In this document: in pieces, positions 46,923 to 55,818 of the stretch | Position numbering within the stretch: the first letter of the stretch is position 1 | How the letters are laid out: the number at the start of each line of letters is the position of its first letter | Source: Saprospirales bacterium | GTDB lineage: Bacteria; Bacteroidota; Bacteroidia; Chitinophagales; Saprospiraceae | NCBI GenBank assembly: GCA_016703765.1 | Contig: JADJBL010000026.1 | Span: forward strand, 1-55,818 | Reading direction: 5' to 3' | Length of the DNA stretch: 55,818 bases | Notes under the pieces: model-generated | What the model was told of the DNA's origin: nothing | Seen by the model: the letters and a program-made list of their open reading frames with translations, nothing else | The model's database searches: none | Translations under genes and position numbers: made by a program

Positions 46923-49900
46923 CTAATTCAGCTTGCAGGCCAGGCCCATCTTTTCGACTTCCACGATAAACTCATTATCCGCATGCACCTTCCGGGCTTT
47001 GGAGGACAGGGCGAGCGTCAGTTGGCTGGATCGGTCGACGATCACCACCTTGAGCTTGTGCTGACCCTTGTGCCGCAGGCAGATGTCGTCCACCTGCTCG
47101 ATCATCTCTTCGGAAATGGCTTCCAGCGGTATTTGGAGGGTGACCGACTGGGTCAGCTTGTTGCTGGTGGTTTCCAGCAGGGTGACCTCGTTGATCTTGA
47201 ATTGCATCTCTTCGGAATAAGCCCGCTGCTGGTAAATGCCACGCATAAACACGCATTGGCCCTCCTCTAGCAGGCTCTTGTATTTTTGATAATCTTCGCT
47301 GAACAGCGGAAAATCCAGCGAGCCGGCGAAGTCCTGCAGGGTGAACTGCCCGTAGCCGGTGCCCTTTTTGCTGATGCGGTGCTGGGCCTTCATCACTATG
47401 CCGGCCACTTTCACTTCCTTTCCGATGAAATTTTCGATCTCTTCGAGGTTGCAGGTGGTATGGGCCTCGATCTCCGCCCGGTAATCGTCGAGCGGGTGCC
47501 CGCTGATATAGATGCCGGTCACCTCTTTTTCCCGGTTGAGCTTATCCATCAGGGGCCAGGGGCTGAATGGCGGAAGCACGGGCTCGGGGATCATCGATTC
47601 GCTGGCCTCGCCGAACAGGGAGGATACCGCGCTGGCCAGTTGCCCGTGGTATGCCTGTCCGTATTTGAGGAGGTGTTCGATAAAAGTCTCGTATTTGTCG
47701 CTGGGCGCGAAATACTGCGCCCGGTCGATCTCTTCGAAGCAATCCAGTCCGCCGCCGAGAACAAGGCTTTCCACCACTTTTTTGTTGATGGCGCCCATCT
47801 GGAGCCGGCGAATCAGGTCGAATACGCTGGCAAAATGGCCGTTTTCCTGCCGCTCCTTCATGATCTCCTCGACGGGCCCCTCTCCCACCCCTTTCAGGGC
47901 TGAAAGCCCGAATCGGATCTGCCCTTTTTTATTCACCGAAAAATCCGACGCGCTCTCGTTGACGTTGGGGCCGAGCACCTCCTGGCCCATGCGCTTGCAT
48001 TCCTTGAGGAAGAAGGTGACCTTGGAAATGTCGTTTTTACTGTGCGTCAGCACCGAAGCCATGAATTCGGCCGGGTAGTGCGCCTTCAGATAGGCCGTCT
48101 GGAACGCCACCAGGGCATAGCAGGTGGAGTGCGATTTGTTGAAGGCGTAGGACGCAAAGGCCTCCCAGTCCTTCCAGATCTTGTCGAGCTTATCCTTCGG
48201 GTGTTTATTTGCCGTGCCTCCTTCGATGAATTTGGCATACATGGCGTCGATGATGTCCTTTTTCTTTTTCCCCATCCCCTTCCGCAGGGCATCGGCCTGG
48301 CCTTTGGTAAAGCCTGCCAGTTTTTGGGAAAGGAGCATGACCTGTTCCTGGTAAACCGTGATGCCGTAGGTCTCCGCCAGATATTCCTCCATTTCGGGCA
48401 GGTCGTAGGAGATCGGTTCCCGGCCGTGGCTACGGGCGACAAAACTGGGTATGTACGCCAGGGGGCCCGGGCGGTACAAGGCGTTCATGGCAATGAGATC
48501 CTGAAACTTCGTGGGGGAAAGGTCCTTCAGGTATTTCTGCATACCGGAACTTTCATACTGAAAAATGGCGTTCGTCTCCCCCCGCTGAAAAAGCTGGTAG
48601 GTCAGTTCGTCGTCGAGGGGAATTTCGTCGACGTCGATCTTGACGCCTCTGGTTTCCTCGATCATGCGCACGGCATCCCGGATGATGGTGAGGGTGCGCA
48701 GGCCCAGGAAGTCCATTTTCAGCAGGCCGGCATTTTCGGCCACGCTGTTGTCGAACTGGGTGACGAGCAGGTCGCTGTCTTTGGCCGTGGAGACGGGCAC
48801 GTATTTGGTGATGTCGTCGGGGGTGATGACCACGCCGCAGGCATGGATGCCCGTATTGCGGACCGAGCCTTCCAGCTTTGCGGCTGTTTGGATCATTTGA
48901 CCAATATCCGTCTTCGCCTCGGCAATTTTGCGAAATTGGTTTGCCCGCTCGATCTCGTCGCTGTTGAGTTTTTCTTTCAGGCCGGGGTCGATGCCCTCCT
49001 TGGCCAGCACCTTTTTAAGGGTCGCCTCCAGGTGGTTGGGAAAGGATTTGGCCACCTTGTCCACTTCCGACAGGGGAATATTCATTACCCGGCCCACGTC
49101 GCGCAGGGAGAGTTTGGCCGCCATGGTGCCGTAGGTCACGATCTGGGCGACCTGGTTGCGGCCGTATTTTTCCACTACGTAGTTGATCACCTTGTCGCGG
49201 CCCTCGTCGTCGAAGTCGATGTCGATATCGGGCATGGACACGCGCTCCGGATTGAGGAAGCGCTCGAAGAGCAGGTCGTATTTGATGGGGTCGACGTTGG
49301 TGATCCCGAGGCAGTACGCCACGGCCGAACCCGCTGCCGAGCCCCGGCCGGGGCCCACCGCCACGCCCATCTGCCGGGCGGTGGTGGTGAAATCCTGCAC
49401 GATCAGGAAATAGCCCTCGTAGCCGGATTTGATGATGACTTCGAGCTCGAATTTCAGGCGCTCCTGTACCTCGGTAGTCGGAGTGGCGCCGTAGCGCGCT
49501 TCGCCCCTTCGAAGGTCAGGTGGCGGAGGAAATCTCCTTGCGTAGCAAAGCCTTTGGGCAGGGGAAATGCCGGCAGGAGGACATCCCTTTCCAGGTTCAG
49601 CTTTTCCACCTTGTCGTAGATCTCCAGGGTAGTATCCAGGCTATGGGGCACGTCGGCAAAGAGCCGGTTCATCTCCTGCTGGGTCTTGAAGTAGAAGTCG
49701 GAGGATGGAAAGCGGAAGCGGTCTTTTTCCTCCAGCAGGCTGTTGGTGTTGATGCAGAGCAGGATATCGTGCGGCGACGAGTCTTCCTCATCGACGTAAT
49801 GCGCGTCGTTGGTGGCGATGACCTTGACCTTGTATTTTTCGGCTAGGAGAAGCAATTGCTGGTTCACATCCTCCTGGCTGACGCCCAGGTCGTCGATGTT

Positions 49901-50455
49901 TTCCATATTGCGGTGGCGCTGTAGCTCGATGTAGAAATCCTCGCCGAACAGGTCGAGCCACCAGCGGAGTTTTTCTTCGGCCAGCTCGGGCTTGCCCCGC
50001 AGGATGGCCTGCGGGATCTCGGCGCCGATGCAGCAGCTGGTGGCGATCAGCCCCTCGTGGTGTTTGAGGACGAGCTCCTTATCGATGCGCGGGAACTTGC
50101 CGTACATGCCGTCGATAAAGCCCAGGGAGCAGAGCCGGGAAAGGTTTTCGTAGCCCTGCTTGTTCTTGGCCAGCAGGAGTTGGTGGTAGCGGTGGTCTTG
50201 CTCGCCTTTTGCCCGGGAAAAGACCTTTTTATGGCGGTCCTCCACGAGGTAGAATTCGCAGCCCACGATGGCCTTGAGCCCCCGTTTATTGGCCTCCGAC
50301 ACGAACTTGAAGGCGCCGAACATATTGCCGTGGTCGGTCAGGGCTACGCCCTTTTGTCCGTCCCTGACGGCTTTATCCATCAGGGCTTTGATATCGCTGG
50401 CCCCGTCCAGCAGGGAGTACTGGGTATGGCAATGGAGGTGGAGGAAATCAGGCAT
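46923..50455 (-). CDS. dnaE: DNA polymerase III alpha subunit (one frameshift)
   Basis: About 1177 residues after joining two frames at about 49499, where one C (plus strand) is missing: LTFEGAK continues as ARYGATPTTEVQERL. The PHP domain starts the protein (FLHLHCHTQYSLLDGA). Polymerase motifs include GPGRGSAAGSAVAYCLGI and PDIDIDFDDEGRDKVI, with the catalytic aspartates, followed by FMASVLTHSKNDISKV, a helix-hairpin-helix region (FGLSALKGVGEGPVEEI) and a C-terminal OB fold (VAGIVMKAQHRISKKGTGYG). The replicative polymerase is essential, so a single-base sequencing error is more likely than a real break. Confidence 0.96.
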
Positions 50456-50525
50456 AATTACTTTTGGTAGGAACCCGCGGCTATTTAATTTCGAGATAAC
50501 AAGATAAGGTTTTTTAGGATGGCCG

Positions 50526-50557
50526 GGATGTGGAAAAAAAGGCCGTTTTTCACATCC
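50526..50557. other. Hairpin in the dnaE/lpxH divergent spacer
   Basis: GGATGTG (50526-50532) pairs with CACATCC (50551-50557), extended by an A-run/T-run pair with one bulged G; loop AAGGCCG-like. It lies about 70 nt upstream of the dnaE ATG on the minus strand. Possibly a leader structure; function unknown. Confidence 0.4.
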
Positions 50558-50651
50558 TCATCCTGAAGAATTAATAAATCCATAATTACCTCTTTACAAT
50601 GGGTTTACAGGCAAACCGGATCTTGCAGCCGAATTTCCAATAGCCCGACCA

Positions 50652-51454
50652 TTGAAAAGAGAGATCGATATCGCCATAATTTCCGACGTTCACCTGGGTA
50701 CTTACGGTTGTCACGCAAAGGAGCTGCTGCAATACCTCAAGAGCATCCAGCCTAAGATCCTGATCCTCAACGGCGACTTTATCGACATCTGGCAATTTCG
50801 GAAAAGTTGTTTCCCCAAGAGAACCTCCAGGTCATACAGCGGGTGCTGAGAATGTCGGTTCAGGGCGTCAAGGTGTACTATATCACCGGCAACCACGACG
50901 ATGCCCTGCGGCGGTATTCGGACTTTTCCGCCGGCAATATCCACCTTCGCGACAAGTTGGTGTTACACCTCAACGACAAGAGCTACTGGATCTTCCACGG
51001 CGATGTGTTCGACGCCTTTATCAAATATGCTCTCCCTGGATCGCGCGATTGGGCGGCAAGGGGATACGACCTGCTCATCCGCATCAACCGGTTCATCAAC
51101 CTCCTGCATAAGCCTCAGAAAACCGAGGATGTCGTTTTCCCAAAAAGAAAAGTGAAATCAAGGGTCAAGGAGGCCGTCAAATTTGTGAGCGATTTCGAAG
51201 AAACCGCTATCCAACTCGCAGGCAAGCAAGGCTATGATTTTGTCGTTTGCGGCCATATCCACCGTCCCCAGATGCGGGTGGTCAACCCCCAAAAACCGGT
51301 TACCCTCAACTCGGGCGACTGGGTGAGAACCTCACCGCCCTCGAATACCAATGGGGGAAATGGACCATCTACAGATGACGAGATGGATTACGACTTCGTC
51401 AACCCCAAGCTCCGGGTCGACAGGCGAAGCAGGAGGAAGCAGGCTCCGTGCTGA
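50652..51454 (+). CDS. lpxH: UDP-2,3-diacylglucosamine diphosphatase-like metallophosphoesterase (frameshifted)
   Basis: Metallophosphoesterase motifs in order: SDVHLGTYG, LNGDFIDIWQFRKS, YITGNHDDALRRYSD, FHGDVFDAF, VVCGHIHRPQMRVVNPQKPVTLNSGDW. These and the ~260-residue length fit the Bacteroidetes LpxH-like family, which removes UMP from UDP-2,3-diacylglucosamine in lipid A synthesis. The gene starts at TTG (50652, before KREIDIAIISDVH). It is broken at 50813-50816 (a C missing from CCCC; FPQENLQVIQ resumes) and again near 51324, where GTGAGAACC should read V-E-N-L. Downstream of that the frame is restored by a further short indel near 51375. The exact C-terminus is uncertain. Confidence 0.82.
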
Positions 51455-51538
51455 ACTCGGAGGAATTGTTCAGCACATCCTAGCGAGAACGAGGGTAAAA
51501 TCCGGCCGATTCGCTTACCTTACCGGGAAAATCCCGGC

Positions 51539-52459
51539 ATGGGCGACCTCGACCAGCTACGCATCAATTTCAGTCCGAGCAACTGGCCCTGCTCAACATC
51601 GTGTTGGCCTTCATCCTGTTCGGGGTGGCGCTGGACCTGAAGCCGGAAGATTTCAAAAGGATCTTTCAGGCGCCGCGGGCGGTTTTGACGGGCTTTTTCT
51701 CCCAATATATCTTCCTGCCCCTGCTCACGCTGGCCATGATTGCGGTGTTTAAACCCCAGCCAAGTCTGGCGCTCGGCATGATCCTGGTGGCCGTTTGCCC
51801 CGGCGGCAACATTTCCAATTTCATGACCCATCTGGCCAGGGGCAACATCGCCCTGTCGGTGACCCTGACCTCCACCACCACTCTGGCCGCCATCATTCTG
51901 ACACCCCTGACTTTTCCTTCTGGTCCTCCCTCGTGCCGCAGGCGCAGGGAACTCCGGGCTACCATTTTTGTGGAGCCCCAGCAGATGTTCAAAACCATCC
52001 TGCAATTGATCTTTGTGCCGGTGGTACTGGGGATGGGCGCGAAGATTTTCCCGAAAGGTGGCCTCTTGGCTGCACCGGCCCAGGCGCATCCTTTCCCTGG
52101 CCGTTTTTCATCCTGTTTATCGCCTTCGCGATCCAGGGAAACTGGGAAAATATCAAGACCTATCTATCGAAAATCTTTTTGCTGGTAATGATCTACAATG
52201 CCCTGGCCATGGCGGGCGGATATGTCCTCGCCCGCCTGCTCCGGCTGCCCGAAACCGACGCCCGGGCCATCTCCATGGAGACGGGCATCCACAACACCGG
52301 CCTGGGGCTGATCCTGGTATTCAATTTTCTTCGGCGGCCTCGGCGGCATGGCCCCTCATGCTCGCCTGGTGGGGGATTTGGGATTTGATCTCCTCCTTTG
52401 TCGTGGGCGTATGGTGGAATAGGAGGCATCCGGGGAGAGTTGAAAAGTTGAAGAGTTGA
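51539..52459 (+). CDS. Bile acid:sodium symporter (BASS) family transporter, frameshifted
   Basis: Segments in three frames line up as one ~305-residue membrane protein: MGDLDQLRINFSP, then EQLALLNIVLAFILFGVALD, AVLTGFFSQYIFLPLLTLAM, LVAVCPGGNISNFMTHLARG (the conserved BASS core) and ALSVTLTSTTTLAAIILTPL. After further breaks come FKTILQLIFVPVVLGMGAKI, LVMIYNALAMAGGYVLARLL, ARAISMETGIHNTGLGLILV and AWWGIWDLISSFVVGVWW. At least four indels lie between 51570 and 52340. The last residues VEKLKS and the stop are encoded by the GTTGAAAA repeat element. Substrate unknown (organic anion with sodium in the family). Confidence 0.75.
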
Positions 52460-52546
52460 AAAGTTGAAAAGTTGAAAAGTTGAATTTAGTTCTTTTGGCT
52501 AAGCCAAAAGGCCTGTTAAACTCTTCAACTCTTCAACTTTTCAACT
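52438..52546. repeat. Repeat element with inverted GTTGAAAA arrays, copy 2
   Basis: The left arm 52438-52465 (AGTTGAAAAGTTGAAGAGTT then GAAAAGTT) and right arm 52519-52546 are reverse complements at 27 of 28 positions. The middle holds a 9-bp hairpin CTTTTGGCT-A-AGCCAAAAG. The whole can fold into one long stem. The two convergent neighbours (BASS transporter, plus; QueG, minus) both end inside it, each with the same last residues VEKLKS before TGA. Confidence 0.88.
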
Positions 52547-53463
52547 AAAAACCGGATGTTCCGCTTAAGGCCCTGATATCCAGCCCGCTTCACCGCAGAG
52601 CCTTGAAACACCTTCCCGAACACTTCCTCCGTCAGTTCTTCCCAATCGCGGCGGGTCATGGCGAGGAGCTCGGGCTGGGGCTCGAAGGCGGGTTCGTTGT
52701 GGGGGGTGGAAAAGCGGTTCCAGGGGCAGACCTCCTGGCAGACGTCGCAGCCGAACATCCAATTGTCCATTTTGCCGCGAAAGGATTCGGGGATGGCGTC
52801 TTTCAGTTCGATGGTGAGGTAGGAGATGCATTTGGAAGCGTCGAGCAGATAGCCCTGGGGGGAGATGGCCTCCGTGGGGCAGGCGTCGATGCAGCGGCGG
52901 CAGTCGCCGCAATAGTCTTTCATGGGTCCGTCGGGCTCCAGTTCGAGGTCGATGATCAGTTCGGCGAGGAAAAAATAGGAGCCGGCTTTGGGGTGGATGA
53001 GGAGGGTGTTCTTTCCGATCCATCCGATGCCGGCGCGCTTTGCCCAGTCTCGCTCCATGACCGGGGCGCTGTCGACGAAGCAGCGGCCCTACCGCACCCA
53101 CTTCCCTGCGGAGCGCGTCAGAGCAATTCGACCAGTTTTTCGCGGATCACGTGGTGGTAGTCCTTCCCCAGGGCGTACATGGAGAGTTTGGGCGCCGTGG
53201 GGTCTTCGGGTTCTTTTTCGGAGAAATAATTGTACATCAGCGTCACGACCGAGCGGGCGCCGGGCACGAGTTCGCGGGGGTCGACGCGCTTGTCGAAGTG
53301 GTTTTCCATATACCCCATTTTGCCGTGGTAGCCCATCGATAGCCATTCTTCCAGGCGGCGGGCTTCTTCGTCGAGGCGCTCCGCCCGGGCGATGCTGTGA
53401 AGGAAAGCCCAGGCGCGGAGCTTTCGCGTTTGAGAAGTGGGTATGGGAGGCGCGGTGGGGCAT
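52525..53463 (-). CDS. queG: Epoxyqueuosine reductase QueG (frameshifted)
   Basis: Queuosine pathway enzyme (cobalamin and two 4Fe-4S clusters) that reduces epoxyqueuosine in tRNA. Visible parts: [45 protein letters not shown] and [15 protein letters not shown], then [54 protein letters not shown] (cluster ligands), CISYLTIEL and [11 protein letters not shown]. Frame breaks at about 53117-53120 and 53087-53090 ([10 protein letters not shown] lies in a third frame between them), plus probably one near 53420. The N-terminal ~20 residues and start are therefore uncertain. The C-terminus VEKLKS comes from the repeat element. A -7 box lies at 53543-53550. Confidence 0.88.
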
Positions 53464-53542
53464 GGGCTTTATGATAAACGAGCGCGCGCTGAGAAAAACG
53501 AGCGCAATCTGTCATTCGATATGAAAAACAGGCGCAATATGA

Positions 53543-53550
53543 CAAAGATA
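53543..53550 (-). promoter_or_regulatory. Predicted -7 promoter box upstream of queG
   Basis: Minus-strand TATCTTTG, exact TAnnTTTG. No TTTG at 19-21 nt spacing (one occurs at 11 nt). It lies 80 bp before the tentative queG start. Confidence 0.5.
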
Positions 53551-53669
53551 CAGGGATGAGACAAATTTCTAGTTGATGAGTTCAAAGCCATGGTTTACTT
53601 GGTTAAGATCAAAGAGCCGGAAAATGAGCTGTCAAGAAAATCGTTGAGGATTCATCAAAATTGAATACC

Positions 53670-54354
53670 ATGAGACCTATTCAACTATTGGCATTATTAG
53701 TTTTCAGCCTACTTCTCCCAAGCTGTACCACCAGCCGGAACGCTTCTGCCCGCGCTTATTCACCCGACTTCCGACAGGCAAGCGCCGATTTAGTATCGGA
53801 GCAAAGCGGCGCTGCCGGCATGGAACAAACAGAGCGAAAAATCCTTTTCTCGGCCTACCTCGCCCTTACGGTCCATAACCCGGACACGGCAAATACCCGC
53901 ATTCGAAAGATCGCGGAGAGATACGAGGGCTACGTGAGCGAAATTGGGACCTCCCAAACGACCATCAGGGTGAAAAGCGCCGCCTGGACAAAGCGTAGAA
54001 GAAATCTCCAAACTGGGGGAAGGTCCAAAAGCAAGACCCTGTCGGGGGCAAGATGTTACGGACGAATATACGGACTACCAAATCCGGCTCGACAACGCCC
54101 GGAAAGCGAGGGAAAGGTATCTGGAATTGCTGGCAAAGGCAGAGAATGTGGAAGCCGCCCTGAAAGTCGAAAAAGAACTCGAAAGGCTCAACGAGACCAT
54201 CGACCTGTTGGAAGGGAAAATGACCCGGATCGACCATTTATCCGAATTTTCGACGATTACCATCGCACTCAAAGAGCGGAAAAATCCGGGCCTCATCGGC
54301 TATATCGGCATTGGGCTTTATTATTCGGTAAAGTGGTTGTTTGTGAGGAATTAG
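53670..54354 (+). CDS. DUF4349-type lipoprotein (frameshifted)
   Basis: Lipoprotein signal MRPIQLLALLVFSLLLPSC (lipobox Cys about residue 19). Then the DUF4349 pattern: ERKILFSAYLALTVHNPDTA, IAERYEGYVSEIGTSQTTIR, and in other frames ISKLG, DVTDEYTDYQIRLDNARKAR, ERYLELLAKAENVEAALKVE (coiled coil), TITIALKERKNPG and a terminal transmembrane segment IGYIGIGLYYSVKWLFV. Indels near 53983, 53994 and about 54030-54050 separate the frames. The family is an envelope protein of unknown function, common in Bacteroidetes. The TTG at 53661 could start an extended reading, but the ATG at 53670 places the lipobox normally. Confidence 0.8.
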
Positions 54355-54707
54355 GAGCATGTTCAAAAATTTCCGAGGTAAAGAAAAGTAGTCACCCAGC
54401 ATATCTTAAAGTAAATCAATTGATTGTCACAATTCAAAATAATCCTAATGCTTTATTGAAGTCTCTTGAGAATGCGGCAGCCTGCAAATCGCCGGCCAGA
54501 AATGACCCTGACTCAGATTAATCACTTGTTTGCACCCATCCTTGCTCATGTCCAAACTAGAAAAAATCAAGTTTATTTTAACCAATTGTGTCAAATCACT
54601 TCGCCTTGAAACTAAAAAACATACCTTGCAGCTACCAAAACCGCTTTCAAAGAACTCTTGATTTTAAAACCCTCACTCCCCAGTTGGTGCTAATACTCGT
54701 AATTAAT
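54355..54707. other. AT-rich intergenic region, no gene recognised
   Basis: About 350 bp with no convincing protein. Base composition falls sharply here compared with the rest of the window. It leads into the AlbA_2 gene and may mark one edge of an acquired segment. Confidence 0.4.
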
Positions 54708-55621
54708 ATGATCCCAGTTGACCTTAAAAATATAAATGAACAGATAGTTTCAAGGAATTCTTTTCAGAGCAATCGGGTGGAATCGCTTACTCATGATTAC
54801 AAGCGAGAAATAGGCCTGACTAATTCGGAGAAAGAAAAAGTTCAATTTTTAAAAAATGTCACCTCTTTTGCAAATGCTCAAGGTGGAGATTTAATTGTTG
54901 GCATAGATGAGCAGCACTGACTTACAGGCATTCTGTTCTCTACCCCAAAAGAAGAAGAAAATATTAATAAATCCAATTCACAATATTATCAACCAAAATG
55001 GTTGATCCGCCGGGGTCAGTTTCCAAAAACTTTCGATTACAATGGGTACCGCTTTATACCGACAACAAAATTCTATCATACGGATTCGGAAAAGTTGATC
55101 TTAATGGGACTTTATATAGGGGAAAGACTTTAGTCGCGTGGGGTGGAACGGCAATTTCCCTTAGGGTTCCGCAGCTCAAGATGCTATTTACAAGGAATAA
55201 TGAATTAGCCAACAACATAAACGAATTTATTGGCGTAAGGACTTCAGAAATTGTATCAAATAGAGGGTATTTCAATATTAATGCCGCCCTTCCGACATTA
55301 ATTCTTCATATTATTCCGATACAGCATTTTGAAGATGGCTCCGGTTTTGATTTTTATCAAATTTATCAAACCCCAGAAAAGTTGGTCCCGCTTGCGAATA
55401 CCCAACAGCCTAGTTCCTTCCATTAATTTCCAGGGCTTTGGCGTTTTTGAATCAATCGAGGCACCGTACGTTAGTTCATACTCACAAATATTTTTTAATG
55501 GAGCAATTGAATCCGTCAATAACTCGAATTTTGGGGTCAATTTCCAACGCGGTGATAGATGGTTCCTTATAGGAGACTCCCATTTAAAACGCTCTTCGCG
55601 GACATTTCCAAAGTTTAGTTA
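54708..55621 (+). pseudogene. AlbA_2/Schlafen-type putative DNA-binding ATPase, broken
   Basis: The first piece (ATG 54708, stop 54918-54920) has the AlbA_2 signature: ESLTHDYKREIGLTNSEKEK, VQFLKNVTSFANAQGGDLIV, GIDE. Later pieces in changing frames continue the family: LRVPQLKMLFTRNNELANNI, NAALPTLILHIIPIQHFEDG, then INFQGFGVFESIEAPYVSSY and SQIFFNGAIESVN near the end. At least three frame changes and an early stop. AlbA_2 proteins are often accessory or defence-related; no function is assigned here. The gene is AT-rich compared with the rest of the window, which suggests recent acquisition. A hairpin with a T-rich tail follows its end. Confidence 0.7.
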
Positions 55622-55627
55622 GATTTC

Positions 55628-55667
55628 AAAGCGATTTGATGATACCTACCCAATCGCTTTTTATTTG
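55628..55667 (+). terminator. Probable rho-independent terminator behind the AlbA_2 gene
   Basis: AAAGCGATT (55628-55636) pairs with AATCGCTTT (55652-55660), 15-nt loop, followed by TTATTT. It begins 7 bp after the last in-frame stop of the AlbA_2 remnant. Confidence 0.7.
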
Positions 55668-55818
55668 CAATTCTTTAATGTTCGGGGGGTACGACTAATT
55701 AAAACCCAAAAGGCCCAACCGCACAAATGGACCCGCCTCATTAGTTGATAACGTGTTAAAATTTAATCCGATAACAAATTGAAAAGACTCCAAAATCATA
55801 TGTTACCACGTTCAAACC
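55668..55818. other. AT-rich window end, nothing recognised
   Basis: No coding region, repeat or RNA was recognised in the last 150 bp. Confidence 0.4.

Noticed and set aside
53590..53664. 24-codon open frame (MVYLVKIKEPENELSRKS...) before the DUF4349 gene
   Set aside because: Too short and in a region full of indels; it could be a remnant, but nothing supports it as a gene.

Overview
The window is a GC-rich stretch of a free-living Bacteroidetes chromosome, most likely from the Saprospiria (Lewinella/Saprospira-like). This rests on several type IX secretion system (T9SS) sorting domains, a PorP/SprF protein, SprB-type repeats, promoters of the Bacteroidetes form (TTTG, 19-21 nt, TAnnTTTG), and housekeeping proteins of Bacteroidetes type. 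No rRNA, CRISPR array, transposase or phage gene was seen. One tRNA (Leu, CAG) is present.

Layout. 0.2-11.5 kb (all minus): a surface cluster made of a dockerin-and-cohesin protein, a small cohesin protein, a 1774-residue protein with five cohesin-like domains plus about twelve SprB-type repeats and a type B sorting domain, and a PorP/SprF protein that is the expected partner of that domain. 12-15.2 kb: a Tat-type glycosylasparaginase and a FadH-type 2,4-dienoyl-CoA reductase. 15.4-21.3 kb (plus): two outer-membrane proteins in tandem. 21.3-28.3 kb (minus): a ThuA/sugar-dehydrogenase/cytochrome c fusion and a BNR-repeat T9SS protein interrupted by an in-frame TAG. 28.4-32.1 kb: a secreted zinc metalloprotease. 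32.1-36.2 kb: tRNA-Leu, a repeat-rich divergent spacer, a double-length D-Ala-D-Ala ligase and a PASTA protein. 36.3-50.5 kb: a T9SS protein, SPOR protein, UvrD/AddA-like helicase, dCTP deaminase, WD40 protein, phosphopantetheinyl transferase, two thioredoxin-fold proteins and DnaE. 50.6-55.6 kb: LpxH-like phosphatase, BASS transporter, QueG, a DUF4349 lipoprotein and an AT-rich AlbA_2 gene, all broken by frameshifts.

Much of the unusual content is non-coding. Four long palindromes are spaced exactly 101 bp apart upstream of the phosphopantetheinyl transferase gene, with compensatory changes between their arms. An element built of inverted GTTGAAAA arrays abuts or supplies the stop codons of several genes. 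A 220-bp inverted composite lies between tRNA-Leu and ddl. Heptamer arrays, a 23-bp perfect inverted repeat and a CLPAGR-type hairpin are also present.

Genes interrupted by frameshifts or stops are given one entry across the break, because homology continues on both sides. Breaks are sparse before 50 kb (11.2, 14.6, 18.5, 27.6 and 49.5 kb) and dense after 50.8 kb. That fits declining sequence quality toward a contig end better than gene decay, but the sequence alone cannot prove it.
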